From Microvelia longipes (Eukaryota > Arthropoda > Insecta > Hemiptera > Veliidae), in contig JACMZG010001914.1 of assembly GCA_018340805.1 (NCBI GenBank), forward strand, positions 2,448,814 to 2,512,813: a stretch of 64,000 nt of DNA, read 5' to 3'. The notes under the pieces are model-generated. The model saw nothing but the letters and a program-made list of their open reading frames with translations, searched no databases and was not told the DNA's origin. Shown in pieces: positions 1 to 11,400 of this stretch. A program made the translations under genes and the position numbers. Numbering within the stretch: the stretch's first letter is position 1; every line of letters starts with the position of its first letter.

Positions 1-145
<145 letters not shown>

Positions 146-538
146 GGTAAAAAAGAAATAAACGTGAAATTTTATATTTTTTAAAACATCGAATACTTAA
201 ATTGTCGCTCCTAAAGTAAAAGCAAATAAAGCATTTGAAACTTAATTTTCTTCAGTAGAAGAAGAGTAGTTAAATCCAATTCCTAAGTATGAATACTTGA
301 AAGGTTCAAAGTTGAAGAATGAAAAACTTTTAACAAGGAAGAAACAATGAAATCAAGTATTGAAAATACTTGCTAACTAACGCCAAAGAAACTCAAGAAA
401 ACAATAATATACAATCCTCAGCACAATTCAGAGAGATAAACAAGCTTTTAGTATGTAAATTAAACATTTTAAAGGGCATAGGGTTATCATAATATCAATT
501 TTTCGATTCAAACAGGTATTTGTTAGGTTGGTACAAAT
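146..538. other. AT-rich unassigned sequence
   Basis: No open frame, tandem repeat or recognised repeat family is visible. The right end may include diverged upstream sequence of the F1 copy that follows. Confidence 0.5.
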
Positions 539-675
539 ATTTTCCAAACAGCGCAACTTCACCTATAGATTAATTCTTGTGCCAAGTTTCAACTCTTATA
601 ACTAGCATAACTACACTGGGAGCTACGATGATAAAAGACACACACATATACAGACAGACAACAGTAAAGAAGTAT
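539..675 (+). repeat. F1 interspersed repeat, 3' fragment
   Basis: Partial copy of the main dispersed family F1. It carries the sequence around 'aagtttcaactct', then 'actgggagctacgatgataa', a short (CA)n run and 'cagacagacaac'. The 5' half and the terminal block are absent or too diverged to see. Confidence 0.8.
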
Positions 676-1093
676 AGTTATAGTTATTACAACTATAAAG
701 AATGCTAAAGCTTTTACAAGTATAAATATTTAAAAGTAATTATGTAAAAGAGAGTTAGGTTATTGATAGTTTCTATAGTTGGTTAATGATGGCAGTATAT
801 GATCAATAATAGTTTTTGAAGCTAATTGGTGATTATTTGAATATTAGAGTTATATAGTTACTAGAGTCGACTAAGGCTGATAGCGATAGGTACATTTAAT
901 ATGACATTTAATGATAAAACAACCTTAATAAATATAACATGTGGAATGTAAGAGAAGACCTGAAACCTGACATCACTAACTGTTTCATTTTAAAACCCTG
1001 CCGTATTAGTTTACGGTCAAGTAAAGCAAATATTTTCCTATAGCGTTTTCATGCAGACGGTTTAATCTAAATATGCATCAGATGTCAATTAAT
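676..1093. other. AT-rich unassigned sequence
   Basis: Contains short direct repeats of 'tatagttatt' type but nothing assignable. Confidence 0.5.
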
Positions 1094-1156
1094 TTCCTCC
1101 TCCCTCTTATCCTCCAACCCCTCCTTTCATTCCCCCCCCCTCTTCTCCTACTTCTA
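1094..1156 (+). repeat. Polypyrimidine tract
   Basis: About 60 nt of almost uninterrupted C/T, including a run of nine C. Such tracts can adopt triplex structures; no function is implied here. Confidence 0.85.
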
Positions 1157-1261
1157 AACGTTTTTATTCAATGAATATAAATAGACTTATTTATGTACTT
1201 TGCATATTTTTACAGAATATACCTTGATTTTTTTTAAATAGTGTTTTTTTATGGTCTTCAG

Positions 1262-1290
1262 GCCGCTACGTGGCGACGCCACGTAGCGGC
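1262..1290. repeat. Perfect palindrome, 14-1-14
   Basis: GCCGCTACGTGGCG is followed by a single A and then its exact reverse complement. It is GC-rich in an AT-rich setting. The arm sequence resembles the 'cgccgcgtagcggc' and 'tgccgcgtggcga' segments near the ends of two F2 copies (16331 and 35384), so it may derive from F2. Confidence 0.95.
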
Positions 1291-1683
1291 ACTTAGCAAT
1301 ATTTTTAAACCCTGAGGTGAAGCCAAATAGGTTATAGAGTTGGTTCCTGATGCAAAGCCGAGGAAATCATTTGGTTCAGTTCTGAGGCGAACCCTAGATT
1401 GTTTTTTAACCAAGTGTATTGGTCAAAAAACAAGATTTGTTTACATAATGTTTTATATGTCAATCAATAATACTAGAGCTAATGCTGTTAATAAAATTAA
1501 ACTTCGTTTTTTTGTTAATCATACCTAGATGCACATGTGTAACAAATGTCAGCCCAATCATTATGATGGAAAAATTAACAACACTTTTAAAAAACTTATT
1601 AAGATTTGTGATTGTTGAAATGTTAGTGGGTTCACATATGTGACTAATTGACGTCACACATATTTTATAAATAATATGTTATT
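1291..1683. other. Unassigned sequence upstream of the tRNA-headed retroposon
   Basis: Contains a short imperfect repeat of 'gaggtgaagcc' / 'gaggcgaaccc' and one TGACGTCA-like site near 1650. The open frame 1340-1528 shows no recognisable protein features. Confidence 0.45.
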
Positions 1684-2491
1684 AACAAGGTTGATACCGA
1701 GTCCGGTAGCTCAGTGGTAAAGCGCTCGCCTTTCGACCTGGAGGTCGAGGGTTTGAATCCAGCCGGGGGAGGACCTCAATATGAGGTTATCCCTTGTACC
1801 GTACACTTGGGAGGTCTTGAATTCAAGGCCGGCCAACCCAGCCAAGGTTTTACGTGGTTTCCTTGGCTACTAATACGCAAATGCGGGGTTGGATTTAGTT
1901 TCATCTGAGACAAGTCTGGATCCACGTTTCCGTTGTCTCCAGCTCATGAAAAGTTAATGTTCTGCGGGCTGGGGGAGATGAAGGTCGGAAAGATATACTG
2001 TGCCTTTGTATGTCCGAAAACTTAGTCAGTGAAAGTGATGGCGGCGACATGAGTAACGTAAGTGACTAGGAACAAAGTGCTTGGTTCTTGAAGACAGACG
2101 TCTCCTAATGGCACTGCGGAGCTTTGACTTTCAGGTCAGGGCTATAAAATGAGTTTGTGCACGCTGACATCTGGGTGCTAGAGTTCTTTGTCGGGTGGGA
2201 CTGGACTGGCCAGAGCGGTGAGCCTAGCTAGAGTCTAGCTGGTCTAGATGAACTAGGCACACTGTGATCTAGTCGCAGATACTAGCCAGAGCAGTGAGTT
2301 TGGAAAGAGTCTGGTTGGGCTGGATGAACTAGACACACTGTGAACCGGTTATATGTGCTACCATATACGGAGAGGGTGCTTCCTAGATGATTGGATGTCT
2401 ACAAACTCAGGGGTTAATGTTGAGTGAGATTTAAGTGAGGGAAAAACGCTAAATGACCCTACGGGTTAAAGCGTAAAAAAACAAGGTTGAT
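1684..2491 (+). mobile_element. tRNA-headed retroposon (784 bp) with 12-bp target-site duplication
   Basis: The element spans about 1696-2479. Its 5' end carries a pol III A box (TAGCTCAGTGG, 1707-1717) and B box (GGTTTGAATCC, 1750-1760) at tRNA-like spacing. The anticodon and acceptor arms do not pair well, so it is a SINE head and not a working tRNA. The body includes 'acgtggtttccttggc' and 'gcaaatgcggggttgg', which resemble a segment shared by many insect SINEs (recalled, not searched). A roughly 74-bp internal tandem duplication (about 2208-2345) ends both times in 'cacactgtga'. The element ends in a short A run. AACAAGGTTGAT flanks it on both sides (1684-1695, 2480-2491), showing target-primed retroposition. 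At 784 bp it is long for a SINE. Confidence 0.88.
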
Positions 2492-2707
2492 GTCGTACCA
2501 TGTTTCATTTTGATCTAAAGTTATCGTGTCCCATAGAATCGTCTAGAAACAAATTCTCGTTCCTAGTTTAAATATATATGAATTTATTTCAGTTACATTT
2601 GAAATAAATGTTACTTATTGAAATAAAACTTATTTCACTTTATGGTCAAACAATACATTAGGTAATTGTCAGTATTTAAGCTGTCCTTTTACTCCATGGC
2701 TCAAAGT
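2492..2707. other. Unassigned AT-rich spacer
   Basis: Includes several copies of 'tatttca' / 'gaaataa' around 2580-2640. No gene signal. Confidence 0.5.
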
Positions 2708-3295
2708 GAGTCAGCAATATCTAGGATTTTTATAATATTTGGTCGTAGCTCCCAGTTTGTAAAAGTTGGAGGAAATTTATCTATAAGTTAAGCATAACGA
2801 TTGCCACAATAACCTAAATTTGTTTATGCAGGATTTGCCTCTGATGATACTCAAGGCTCTAAACGGGCACTATCATTAATAAACTTATTTAAATTACTCC
2901 TTGGAAAAACCCCCGATGGCGTTTTCTTTAGATTTTCCTCTGTCTTTAAAACAAAGGAAAAGATAACAGGAAATAAGTAGACGTGAGATTGAAAAGCCCT
3001 TACTGTAATTCACAGAAAATCTCGTGTGATTCCCACGTGTATATAACACGTGACAACAATCCCACGTGGGGTATCGTAACCAGAAGAGACGTATCAAAGA
3101 TTTCCCTTCAGGCCTATATCATTATTATAAAGGGAAAAGAAATCCTTTGTTTTAGTTTTTCTTTGTTTTCTATTTTAAATCGTCCTACTTTTATAAGATA
3201 TCTCAAAGTTTTAAACTTATAGATAAATTTCCTCCAACTTTTACAAACTGGGAGCTACGACCAAATGTTGTAAAAATCCTAGATATTGCTGACTC
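2708..3295. mobile_element. Inverted-repeat element with about 88-bp arms
   Basis: The left arm starts GAGTCAGCAATATCTAGG and runs through 'ggtcgtagctcccag' to 'atctataagtt'. The right arm, ending at 3295, is its near-perfect reverse complement with only a few substitutions. The roughly 400-bp interior contains smaller hairpins (for example CACGTGT and ACACGTG around 3035-3055) and no credible frame. The layout fits a non-autonomous fold-back or MITE-type DNA element. I could not fix a target duplication. Confidence 0.85.
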
Positions 3296-3311
3296 AAAAA
3301 ATATAGTTGAT

Positions 3312-3352
3312 TTACATTTCACATTTACATTTACATTCACATTTACATTTCA
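3312..3352 (+). repeat. (ACATTT)n microsatellite
   Basis: About six to seven imperfect hexamers directly beside the inverted-repeat element. Confidence 0.9.
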
Positions 3353-3631
3353 AAATACAGCAAGTGGAGTTTATTGTATATAAAGGCTCTATATAGTTAC
3401 GTCAATAAAATAAGTTTCTACTGTCAATAAATCAAATGGTTGACTAATCAATCGTTCGTTCGAAAAATAATTTGAGTTCTCCAAAGGAATGATTTGGAGA
3501 CTAGGTTGTTGGATCGACAAATCAGAAATTTGACAAATTGTTCAGTCGACAGATTATTTGTCGACAAAACAATTAGCAAACGGTGCGATTTGATGGTAAG
3601 TTTAGTTTAGGTGGTTTAGGCGTGGATCCAC

Positions 3632-3926
<295 letters not shown>

Positions 3927-4459
3927 AAGCCCCTCCTTACTAGAGGTATAAGCTGGATTTTCCTGGCTTGGTTAATATTACTTCTCTGTCTAGGCAAATC
4001 TTTTATTTGTCTATAAGATAGTCTTTAAGCATATATTTTCTTTTGATTTCAAAAAAGTCAAAGAATATTCTTTTTAAACTTAAAATATGTAAACAGAAAA
4101 TAAAGTTAAGTGGGCTATAAAGAATAAAAACTTTATAAAGTACATCAAATGTAAGCGAGCATATCAAGTTCTCAAAGTTTTAGATTCTTAAAACGAATTT
4201 TTCCAAGCATAAATTTAAACTTTTCAACAAAAAATGTTTTCTAAACAACGATAAAAACATTTCATGCTCAAACACGCACACTATACACACTGACGAATAA
4301 AACAACCTATGCACACATGCATAACTTTTATGTTCGCATAAAGATGAACAACATAAATATAAATATGTAACATATGACTCATAAGATTTATTTGTACTCA
4401 AGCATACTTTAAGTACCAAAGAATGTAACATACTTTGTAAAGTTTTAAGGTTAACAGGT
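3927..4459. other. AT-rich unassigned sequence
   Basis: Holds an open minus-strand frame (4180-4506, 108 codons) with many C and Y residues and no domain I recognise. Its upstream end enters the F1 copy, so it is probably a chance frame. Confidence 0.5.
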
Positions 4460-5165
4460 TTAATAATAAAACATCGGGTACGGGGTACCTCGGAACTTTT
4501 CATCATTAAATCGATTCGCTACGCTCATACTCCCAGCTTCGGACTCGCTTCGCTCGTCTCAGAATATATAAATTCGTTAAATTTATTCTGCAACGCGTCT
4601 TCAGACTCGCTTCGCTAGTCCTCAGATAGGAAATACATTCGTTTCATTCTCAGTGATCATCCATCTAGGCACTCACTAAGCTTGATGCTACTTAACTTTT
4701 ATGTTCCATCCAAAAATCATAGATATACCTGTTGTATTGAAACGAAACTTTGTGTACTTATTTATTACGTAAAAGTGTATACTTATACTAAATTTCAACT
4801 CAATTGAATTTTTTAAAAAAGAGATACATGTCAATCGGTAAAAATGGAATGATGATAATTAGATGAAACTTAGCACATATGTTAGTCTTATACATGGCTA
4901 CATGCGTGCTCAATTGAATCGGATTATTTTCCTTGTTTTATAATTTTAAAAAATGTTTGCTGAGTCATTATTGCGGGTTAATGACGTCACAAATAAATCA
5001 TATTCCGAATACCACAACTACAGCAGTTGACCGATTTTTGTACAAAGTTTTAACTCTCTAGCATAAATACACTGGGAGCTACGATGATAACACACACATA
5101 CAGACAGACAACTTTGCAAAAACCACTCAGAAATCCTGTAAACGAATAATTTTGTAAGTTTTTAC
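4460..5165 (+). repeat. F1 interspersed repeat, near full length
   Basis: Best plus-strand copy of F1. It has the head 'cgggtacggggtacctcgg', then 'ctcgcttcgctcgtc' twice (4544 and about 4608). The AT-rich middle carries 'aacgaaactttgtgtac', 'catatgttagtcttata' and 'tggctacatgcg'. These are followed by 'taatgacgtca', 'gcacaac'-like sequence, 'actgggagctacgatgataac', (CA)n and 'cagacagacaactttg'. The extreme 3' block is truncated. Confidence 0.93.
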
Positions 5166-5392
5166 CGCTGTGTATGAAGCATTATAACATTTGATGGTTT
5201 CCTCAAATACCAACGTAACTTGGCATAAGGCGAGGTGTTTGAGAAACTTAATAACGTTTTATCAACCTATGTAATTGTTATTGCCGTTAGCAATCCTAGG
5301 CTTACTTGCTATCTACTTATTTCTAAATATCTATTTATTACTATCTATTATGTATTTATTTATGTCCTACTTGTTATCTTATTATTTACTTC

Positions 5393-5478
<86 letters not shown>

Positions 5479-5482
5479 TATC
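5393..5482. repeat. (AT)n microsatellite
   Basis: About 90 nt of AT dinucleotides preceded by a 'tatttatta'-rich stretch. The YIYI-type frames on both strands are repeat artefacts. Confidence 0.97.
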
Positions 5483-7190
5483 TACTGTACGACTTTGACT
5501 GACAAGACATGACATTAATATACAAAGTAATGATTTATCACCAGTAGTGATCCAGATATAGAAGAGGGAAATTTCTGTAACGTACAAATAGTACAAATAA
5601 ATAGTTCAGTTGCAGAAAGTCTTTTCATTAGTTCTAAGAACCGCGCTGTCCTAGCGGCAGCGACAGTAATATTTTATCAAAGTTAAAAAAATGATCTTGA
5701 AATGGCGTTAAAACAAACCGTCGTTGGTAAGCTAAATTGAAACAAGGAGTTACAAACTAAATGGATAGAGCGCAAATGATTAGGATACAACGAAATATAA
5801 TAATTGACATCATTTTATTTTCTATGTCGATGACCTCTGCGACATCTGATGAAAGGTGAAGCATCAATGGTGCACCAGCAGATCAATGGTGCTAAAGGCT
5901 GGATGGAACAAGGGAAAGAAATCCTTATACCTCCCCTCTGGTTAGCCTACTACATTAGTCAGGTTGTGAAATAAGAGAGTCAAAGAGACGGCGAGAAGCC
6001 AAGCTCTCTGTGTTTATTTTTAATGGAATATTAAATCAATAATTTAATGGAAGTGTCAGTGGGATTTTAATATGCAAGTGTCCGTAAATGGGCTTACACT
6101 CTCAGAAAATTCACTGAAACAGATCTTTTAAAGATGTAGAAGTACCTTAAGGCGTTAACAAAAACATCAAATAAAGAAATTTTAACAAAAAATATGGAAA
6201 AAATTAAATTAATAAAACAAGCAAACAAGAGTAAACAAAACAAACCAGAAAAAACAAATTTTCATCTTGGAAAATTTAACTTTAAGGGGAGTAAAAAAAC
6301 TTTGGTATAGGATAAAAAAAAAGGACCTCTTCAGTAAATGAAGTTATGGGTTTTTTTACAGTTCTGTGGTTCTTGGTAGGGTTGCGGGGGGGGGGGGTCC
6401 GGTGTAGTGGAGCGAAGAGTTTGTCAACAGTTAAAAATCAACATTAACTCCCACCTCCACTTCTCTTCCCCTCCACTTTCTCTTTCCTATCACTCTTACA
6501 CAGAAACAGGAGTTGTAACCACTTATTCCGATGTCTCGAAGCCGAAGGAAAAGTTCTACATTTATAGTTCAACACAGCGAATTTCCGAATACCAAAACTG
6601 TTCTTTATGTGTTACAAAGATCGCTTAAGTGCCTTTGTATGAGTTAATTTTATATTCTTAATAACGGAGACAAATACTAAGATTAAATAGAGAGGTTTAA
6701 AGGTAAGGTGCAAGCTAACCCGCGCCTGGACGGTAAAATCTCATATGCAGAACCCATATGACTTTAGTTATCTCGTTAGGTAGTCAAAAGATAAGCAGTA
6801 ATAGGGCATAGTCAGTACAAATGGGTGACCGCTAAATTTACAGAGGAACGTACAGGTAGAAACATACAGACAGGTACATATGTAGCCACTGGACCGTTCA
6901 TAAACTTATCAAAAAACAACCAAAATTCAACAATCGTCTTCGTTAGGGAAGATGTAAGTATTTAACGGCTTTTGATGATAAATCCTACTAAAGTACTCCA
7001 TTGTTAATAAAGGAAATAAACCCGAAACATTCAGTGCAAAACCGAATAGTTCACAAACATCTTTTAATTTGAAAAAAAATAGATGGTTAAAGTTACGATG
7101 GTTTAGTACGAAAAAAAAATAGATGGTTAGTACGAAAGTTTAAGAAAGATGGGTGAAGGGCAAGATGATAGAAATTTACAAGGAGATTAA
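5483..7190. other. Unassigned sequence with pyrimidine and G tracts
   Basis: No gene signal over about 1.7 kb. Notable low-complexity pieces are a run of G at 6386-6398 and a C/T-rich tract at 6447-6500. The 73-codon frame at 6407 runs through that tract and is not credible. Confidence 0.5.
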
Positions 7191-7430
7191 ATTCGATGTA
7201 AACAAACCAAACGCATTCTGAGATTATAACCTGACGTTTTTATGAATGACGTGTGACGTCATTGCAGGACTCGGTATGGCGGTCAACATTGAAAATTGAC
7301 TATTTATTCCTGCAATGACGTCAATTCCGTCAATGACTATAACTTAACATGTCAAAAAATTGATATTATTCATAGAAAACCCTCCAATTGAATCACCTTA
7401 TAAATCCTATCAGCTTGGGAGAAGGGATTC
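7191..7430 (-). mobile_element. F4 MITE-like repeat, copy 1
   Basis: Minus-strand copy of a family defined by 'gcgtttggtttg', 'gtcaggttataacctccgaa', two 'gacgtca' sites and 'attgaatcaccttataaa'. The core (about 7250-7320) is a fold-back: 'tgacgtcattgcagga' is answered by 'tcctgcaatgacgtca'. Related copies lie at 27781 and 56455. Confidence 0.8.
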
Positions 7431-9026
7431 CCTTTGTTGAATTTTCTTGTCATAATCGAATACATATTGATATGAAAATTCCTTAACTTTGACAACATGG
7501 ACAATTTTACATTTAATATGGGTAAGAATATTGAAGAATTGAATATTGATATAACTAAATATATTTCAATAAATATTGAAGGGTTTATCATCGGAGTCCT
7601 ATTTACTGTGACTCTTGGTCTCTTTGTTGTAGCCTAAATCTCAATACTATAATCTCCTGGAGTTAAGCAGTATCAGACGTGTTCATAACTCGGACTTGTG
7701 GTTTCTAAATTCAAATCACTTACCGACGAAGAAAGGAGTGGTATATTTTAAGAGTCTAGAGATATACCGGGTCTATAGTCGTATCACTTCTGTATTTTAA
7801 ATTAATGGTAACTAGAAGATATTTAAATAAAAGAAAATAACATAATTAAGGCAAGATAATAACATGTAAAGGTTCATGGCAAATCCTCTGGGCCTAATTG
7901 TGGCAAAAATTCTGTAATTACAACTAATGAGTTAAATTCCCTACAAAATAATTTTGAATTTTTACTATTTCAATTCGTTTAGATCCGATAAAAAAAACGC
8001 CTCAGTCCGGGTGCTCTCGGCCCTAGCCAGGACTCTTCAAATTCAGAGTAAACAACCAACTACCAAAAAACTTTCCTCCAGGCCACTTTTCCTCTCGGAA
8101 AGCTAATAAGACAGTTTTTTTACTGTGACACTATTTTCCGACCTTTATCCTTAACAATTTTACTTTCTCATTTCTAAAAGAAGTCAATCTACAGATTGAA
8201 AAATTAGCTAAAAGTATCCTGAAAATTCTTTTAAGTTTATTTTGTGTAACCCAAAGTAGCAGGTAGTTGTAAACTGAGGAGTAATCCCCTGGATGAGAAA
8301 AATTACATCAAGCAAAATAATTTAGGACATATTTATATTTTTAATTTGAAAAATATTATTTATTAAACAAAGTTAGCTATAAAAACTTTATAATTACTGT
8401 TCTTCAACTCTGGTAAATTGTTAATTAAAAATATCAAATATTAAAAACATTACGATATATTTTTAAAGGTAAGAATTTAACATTATATTTCAAAGGAGTT
8501 TATTTAAAAAAAAACCTTAGAAATTTTAGACTTTAATTAATTTAGATTGTTATTTTCAAGTAGATAATATTGTTACATTTTTATTAATAGGTTTGGTAAC
8601 TTTATTCCTTGATGTGTTACCTTCATAGCAGAGGTTGGTAACACGTTAGTCACAGCACGACATGCTACTCCATCCAACCATGTAAGGGTTGCATCACCTT
8701 ACATAAAGGCTTCGTCTTTAAGGAAAATGCAATGTTGTAAGATGATGCCTTCTCAGACTTAACTTGACTCGCGGTCAAGGCCTAATATAAAGTATTGACA
8801 TTAAATATCAAAGATTTTTTATATATCAACGACTGCCTTAGGTTGTAAATGCAGTAACAAAAATTATTTAAAATTTAGTATAAATATATGATCTAAAATA
8901 GGAAATTAGAAAATAATGTAAATAATCCCATTAAAGTCAAAGAGATCCTTCATCAATATTATTTTATGAGAGTAATATTATAAGATCATTTTTGGTATTG
9001 AACACATATTTACTTTACTTTATTAG
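7431..9026. other. AT-rich unassigned sequence
   Basis: No repeat family or gene recognised. A small hairpin (ATGTAAGG / CCTTACAT) lies near 8680-8705. Confidence 0.5.
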
Positions 9027-9294
9027 ATCTTTCGCAACAGAGATTCAGCCGGAAAAAATTGTAAATTTAAATTATTTCGATTTCAACAACAGAGTGAAAG
9101 AAAACGCTTTGTTTCAAAAATGTGTATTACTCGGCAGAAATAGAATTTTATTGGACGTTAAAGGGTTTTCAGTTTTATTTAAACCGGCTTATTTTCCACC
9201 GCACAAACTTCTCCCTGTTTTGAGAGATAAGGAAACCACGGGATTAAAAATCAGAGCCAAAAATACAAATCAAAAAAGTAGAAAGGAAATAAAG
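9027..9294 (+). other. Possible isolated coding exon (weak)
   Basis: A continuous open stretch of about 90 codons is bounded by an acceptor-like 'tactttactttattag' and a donor-like AAAG/GTAAGG. The peptide is mixed in composition and not low-complexity (segments FDFNNRVKENALF, LLGRNRILLDVKGFSV, FKPAYFPPHKLLPVL). I recognise no family. The frame stays open past the donor to 9309. Random AT-rich DNA of this size yields a few frames this long, so chance remains likely. Confidence 0.18.
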
Positions 9295-9670
9295 GTAAGG
9301 GAGAGATAAAAATGATTTCAGAGATAAAACGAATTGAAGAAAATGTGTAGTTAACTTTTCTCATTTTTTCTTTAAACCTTTCATACCGTGGTAAGATCAG
9401 TTTTAAACCACGGTTTTATACTTCACCACCTTTTTAGTTATAACGATTTAAATGTGAGTATAAAAATGTAACATGTTTGAGGTTTTTCTGTATCATGTGA
9501 ATACAAATAAACTGGAACACGTTCCTTGATATATTTTTAAATATATCACGTTTAATTAATTTTTCATTTTTCACATCATACTTGAACCTGGTATTATTTA
9601 TTCAAATGTATTGATTTAAAAAAAAAATACATATCCTTTATTTTTTAAAATAGCTAGCATACAAAAATTA
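9295..9670. other. AT-rich unassigned sequence
   Basis: Contains a short palindromic run around 9527-9550 (ttgatatatttttaaatatatcacg) and nothing else assignable. Confidence 0.5.
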
Positions 9671-10181
9671 TTTTTTTTGAGGTAGTACGTAATTGAGCTC
9701 TTTATTGGACCGTTTTTAGGATGAGAAGCCAATCATTATTGTTATAGGAGGTTATTTAGTACTTTTCACCTCTGAGGACAATAATGAATGAAAAAAACTC
9801 CTAGGACGTAAAAGTAATTCATATATTGCTGCCATTACTGTAATATAGCGTGTTCAAAAAACAATCTGTGTTAAACCTTCATGAGTTTTCTTTAAAAACG
9901 TTCATTTTGTTTCTGTTTTTGTTCGTTGACTAATTTTTTTCTTTTTTAAAAGGTTTGACAACAGTAATTGACAATTTTTGTGTGTTTATTTGTAAAGCTT
10001 TTACATTTTTGAGTGAAAGTGTGAAGCTATGGATGAATTCAATGACGACGATAATATGGAGTTAATTGGACGTTTGTTTTTTTTCAATTAAGTATATAGC
10101 GCAGTTTATTTAATGAGTGCTACCTCAAAAAAAATAGTGTATGCCATCCGGCTGAGAATGTCTTTATGTCTTGGCAATTTT
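9671..10181 (-). mobile_element. F5 repeat unit, copy 1
   Basis: A 511-bp unit nearly identical to 36210-36718. On plus it opens with T8GAGGTAGTAC and at 10116-10134 shows the inverted form GTGCTACCTCA8; it then continues 47 bp ('tagtgtatgccatccggctg' onward) to 10181. Read on minus it ends in an A run, as a retroposed 3' UTR would, and copy 2 lies directly 3' of a LINE C-terminal frame. The terminal inversions alternatively suggest a non-autonomous DNA element. A small plus-strand frame (10029-10091, MDEFNDDDNMELIGRL...) is conserved in copy 2. A 5-bp flank match (AATTA) is too weak to call a TSD. Confidence 0.85.
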
Positions 10182-10257
10182 AATTAATTTAATAATTAAT
10201 TAACTAAACTAATATTGTAAAGAAAATAAAAAAAAGACGCTTCATAGTTTACTATAA

Positions 10258-10575
10258 CACCTAGGTAAGGTGCTTGGTAATTAACCCGAGCCACACCCAG
10301 GTAAGGTGCTTGGTAATTTACCCGAGCCAAACCCAGGTAAGGTGCTTGGTAATTTACCCGAGCCAAACCCAGGTAAAGTGCTTAGTAATTTACCCGAGCC
10401 ACACCCAGGTGAAGGCTTGGTAATTTACCCGAGCCACCCCCAGGTGAAGTGCTTGGTAACCCACCTTTACCTACCCGAGCCTCGCGTAGGTAAAGTGCTT
10501 TGTAGTTTAACCACTCCCTCACTTACGTAAGGTCCTGGTAGTGTACCTTAGCATCACTTAGATAAGGTTCTATGC
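10258..10575 (+). repeat. 36-bp tandem repeat, about 8 units
   Basis: The unit core is 'aggtaaggtgcttggtaa' plus 'tttacccgagccaaaccc'. Starts at 10263, 10299, 10335 and 10371 are exactly 36 nt apart; later units are diverged and shortened. Because 36 is a multiple of three, a frame (10306-10530) reads a 12-residue repeat (VLGNLPEPNPGK). It decays with the units, so I see no evidence that it is a gene. Confidence 0.95.
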
Positions 10576-10637
10576 TTACTAAATTTCGATTGGTTTTTAT
10601 TTAAAAATAAAGTATTATTATGTTGGCAATATCAGAG

Positions 10638-11400
10638 TTAAAAAAATCAGGTGCAGGGTGCCTCGGAACTTTTTTCAACACATCACATTCATCAGCCTCT
10701 CTACTTTGGACTCGTTTCGCTTGTCCTCAGAATATACAATTCGCCAAATTTGTACTGTATCACGCCTTTGGAGTAAAACGTAAGTATATTGTAAATGTAT
10801 TTACTATCTAAAGACGAGCAAAGCAGCTCGTCTTTAGATAGTAAATACATTTCAATCTTAGCGGTCACCCATACAGCACAATACTGACCCTGCTCAATAC
10901 TGCTTAACTTTTATGATCCAACAAAAATCATCGACAGACTTGTCGTATTAAAACGAAACTTTATGTCCCAATATGTATTACGTAAAGGTATACAGTATAC
11001 ACTAATGCCCAATTTTAACTCAATTAAATTATTTTCCGTTTGTTTACAGTTTTTTAAAAAAACGTCCGCAAGTCATAAATAAAAAGTTAAACTAATGCTG
11101 ATAATGAGATACAATTTTACACATACGTGAGTCTTATATATGGCTACATGCGGGCTAAATCTTAAATTTTATGATTTTTCTTAATTTTTGCGGAGCCATT
11201 ATCGCGTGTTAATGACGTCATAACAAATTATTTTCCGAATAGCACAACTACACATAAACTACACATATAGACTGAATTTTGTACAAATTTTCAACTTTAT
11301 AGCATAAGTACACTAGGAACTACGTTGATAACAGACACACACACACACACATACTGACAGACAATTCTGAGAAAACAACTCAGGAGGTAGTTAAACAAAG
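10638..11400 (+). repeat. F1 interspersed repeat, near full length, with internal inverted duplication
   Basis: Carries the F1 head ('tgcagggtgcctcggaac'), the 'ggactcgtttcgcttgtcc' motif, 'cggtcaccca', the AT-rich middle, 'aatgacgtcat', 'cactaggaactacgttgataac', a (CA)n run and 'aactcaggaggta'. It is interrupted by the palindrome at 10793-10852, which other F1 copies lack. Confidence 0.93.
10793..10852. repeat. Perfect palindrome, 27-6-27, inside F1
   Basis: AAATGTATTTACTATCTAAAGACGAGC is followed by AAAGCA and its exact reverse complement. The right arm matches normal F1 sequence ('tagtaaatacattt'). The left arm is therefore an added inverted duplicate. Confidence 0.96.

Noticed and set aside
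1701..1771. Functional tRNA gene
   Set aside because: A and B boxes are good, but the acceptor and anticodon stems do not pair. The sequence continues into a TSD-flanked retroposon.
4180..4506. 108-codon minus-strand frame
   Set aside because: No domain, C/Y-rich, and it runs into the head of an F1 copy.
5235..5596. YIYI-rich open frames on both strands (also at 19873, 29689, 39964, 47777 and 61621)
   Set aside because: They are translations of (AT)n arrays.
11090..11125. Hammerhead ribozyme core in F1 ('gctgataatgagatacaa')
   Set aside because: The CUGANGA and GAAA core elements with the needed stem II between them cannot be formed in this or the other F1 copies.
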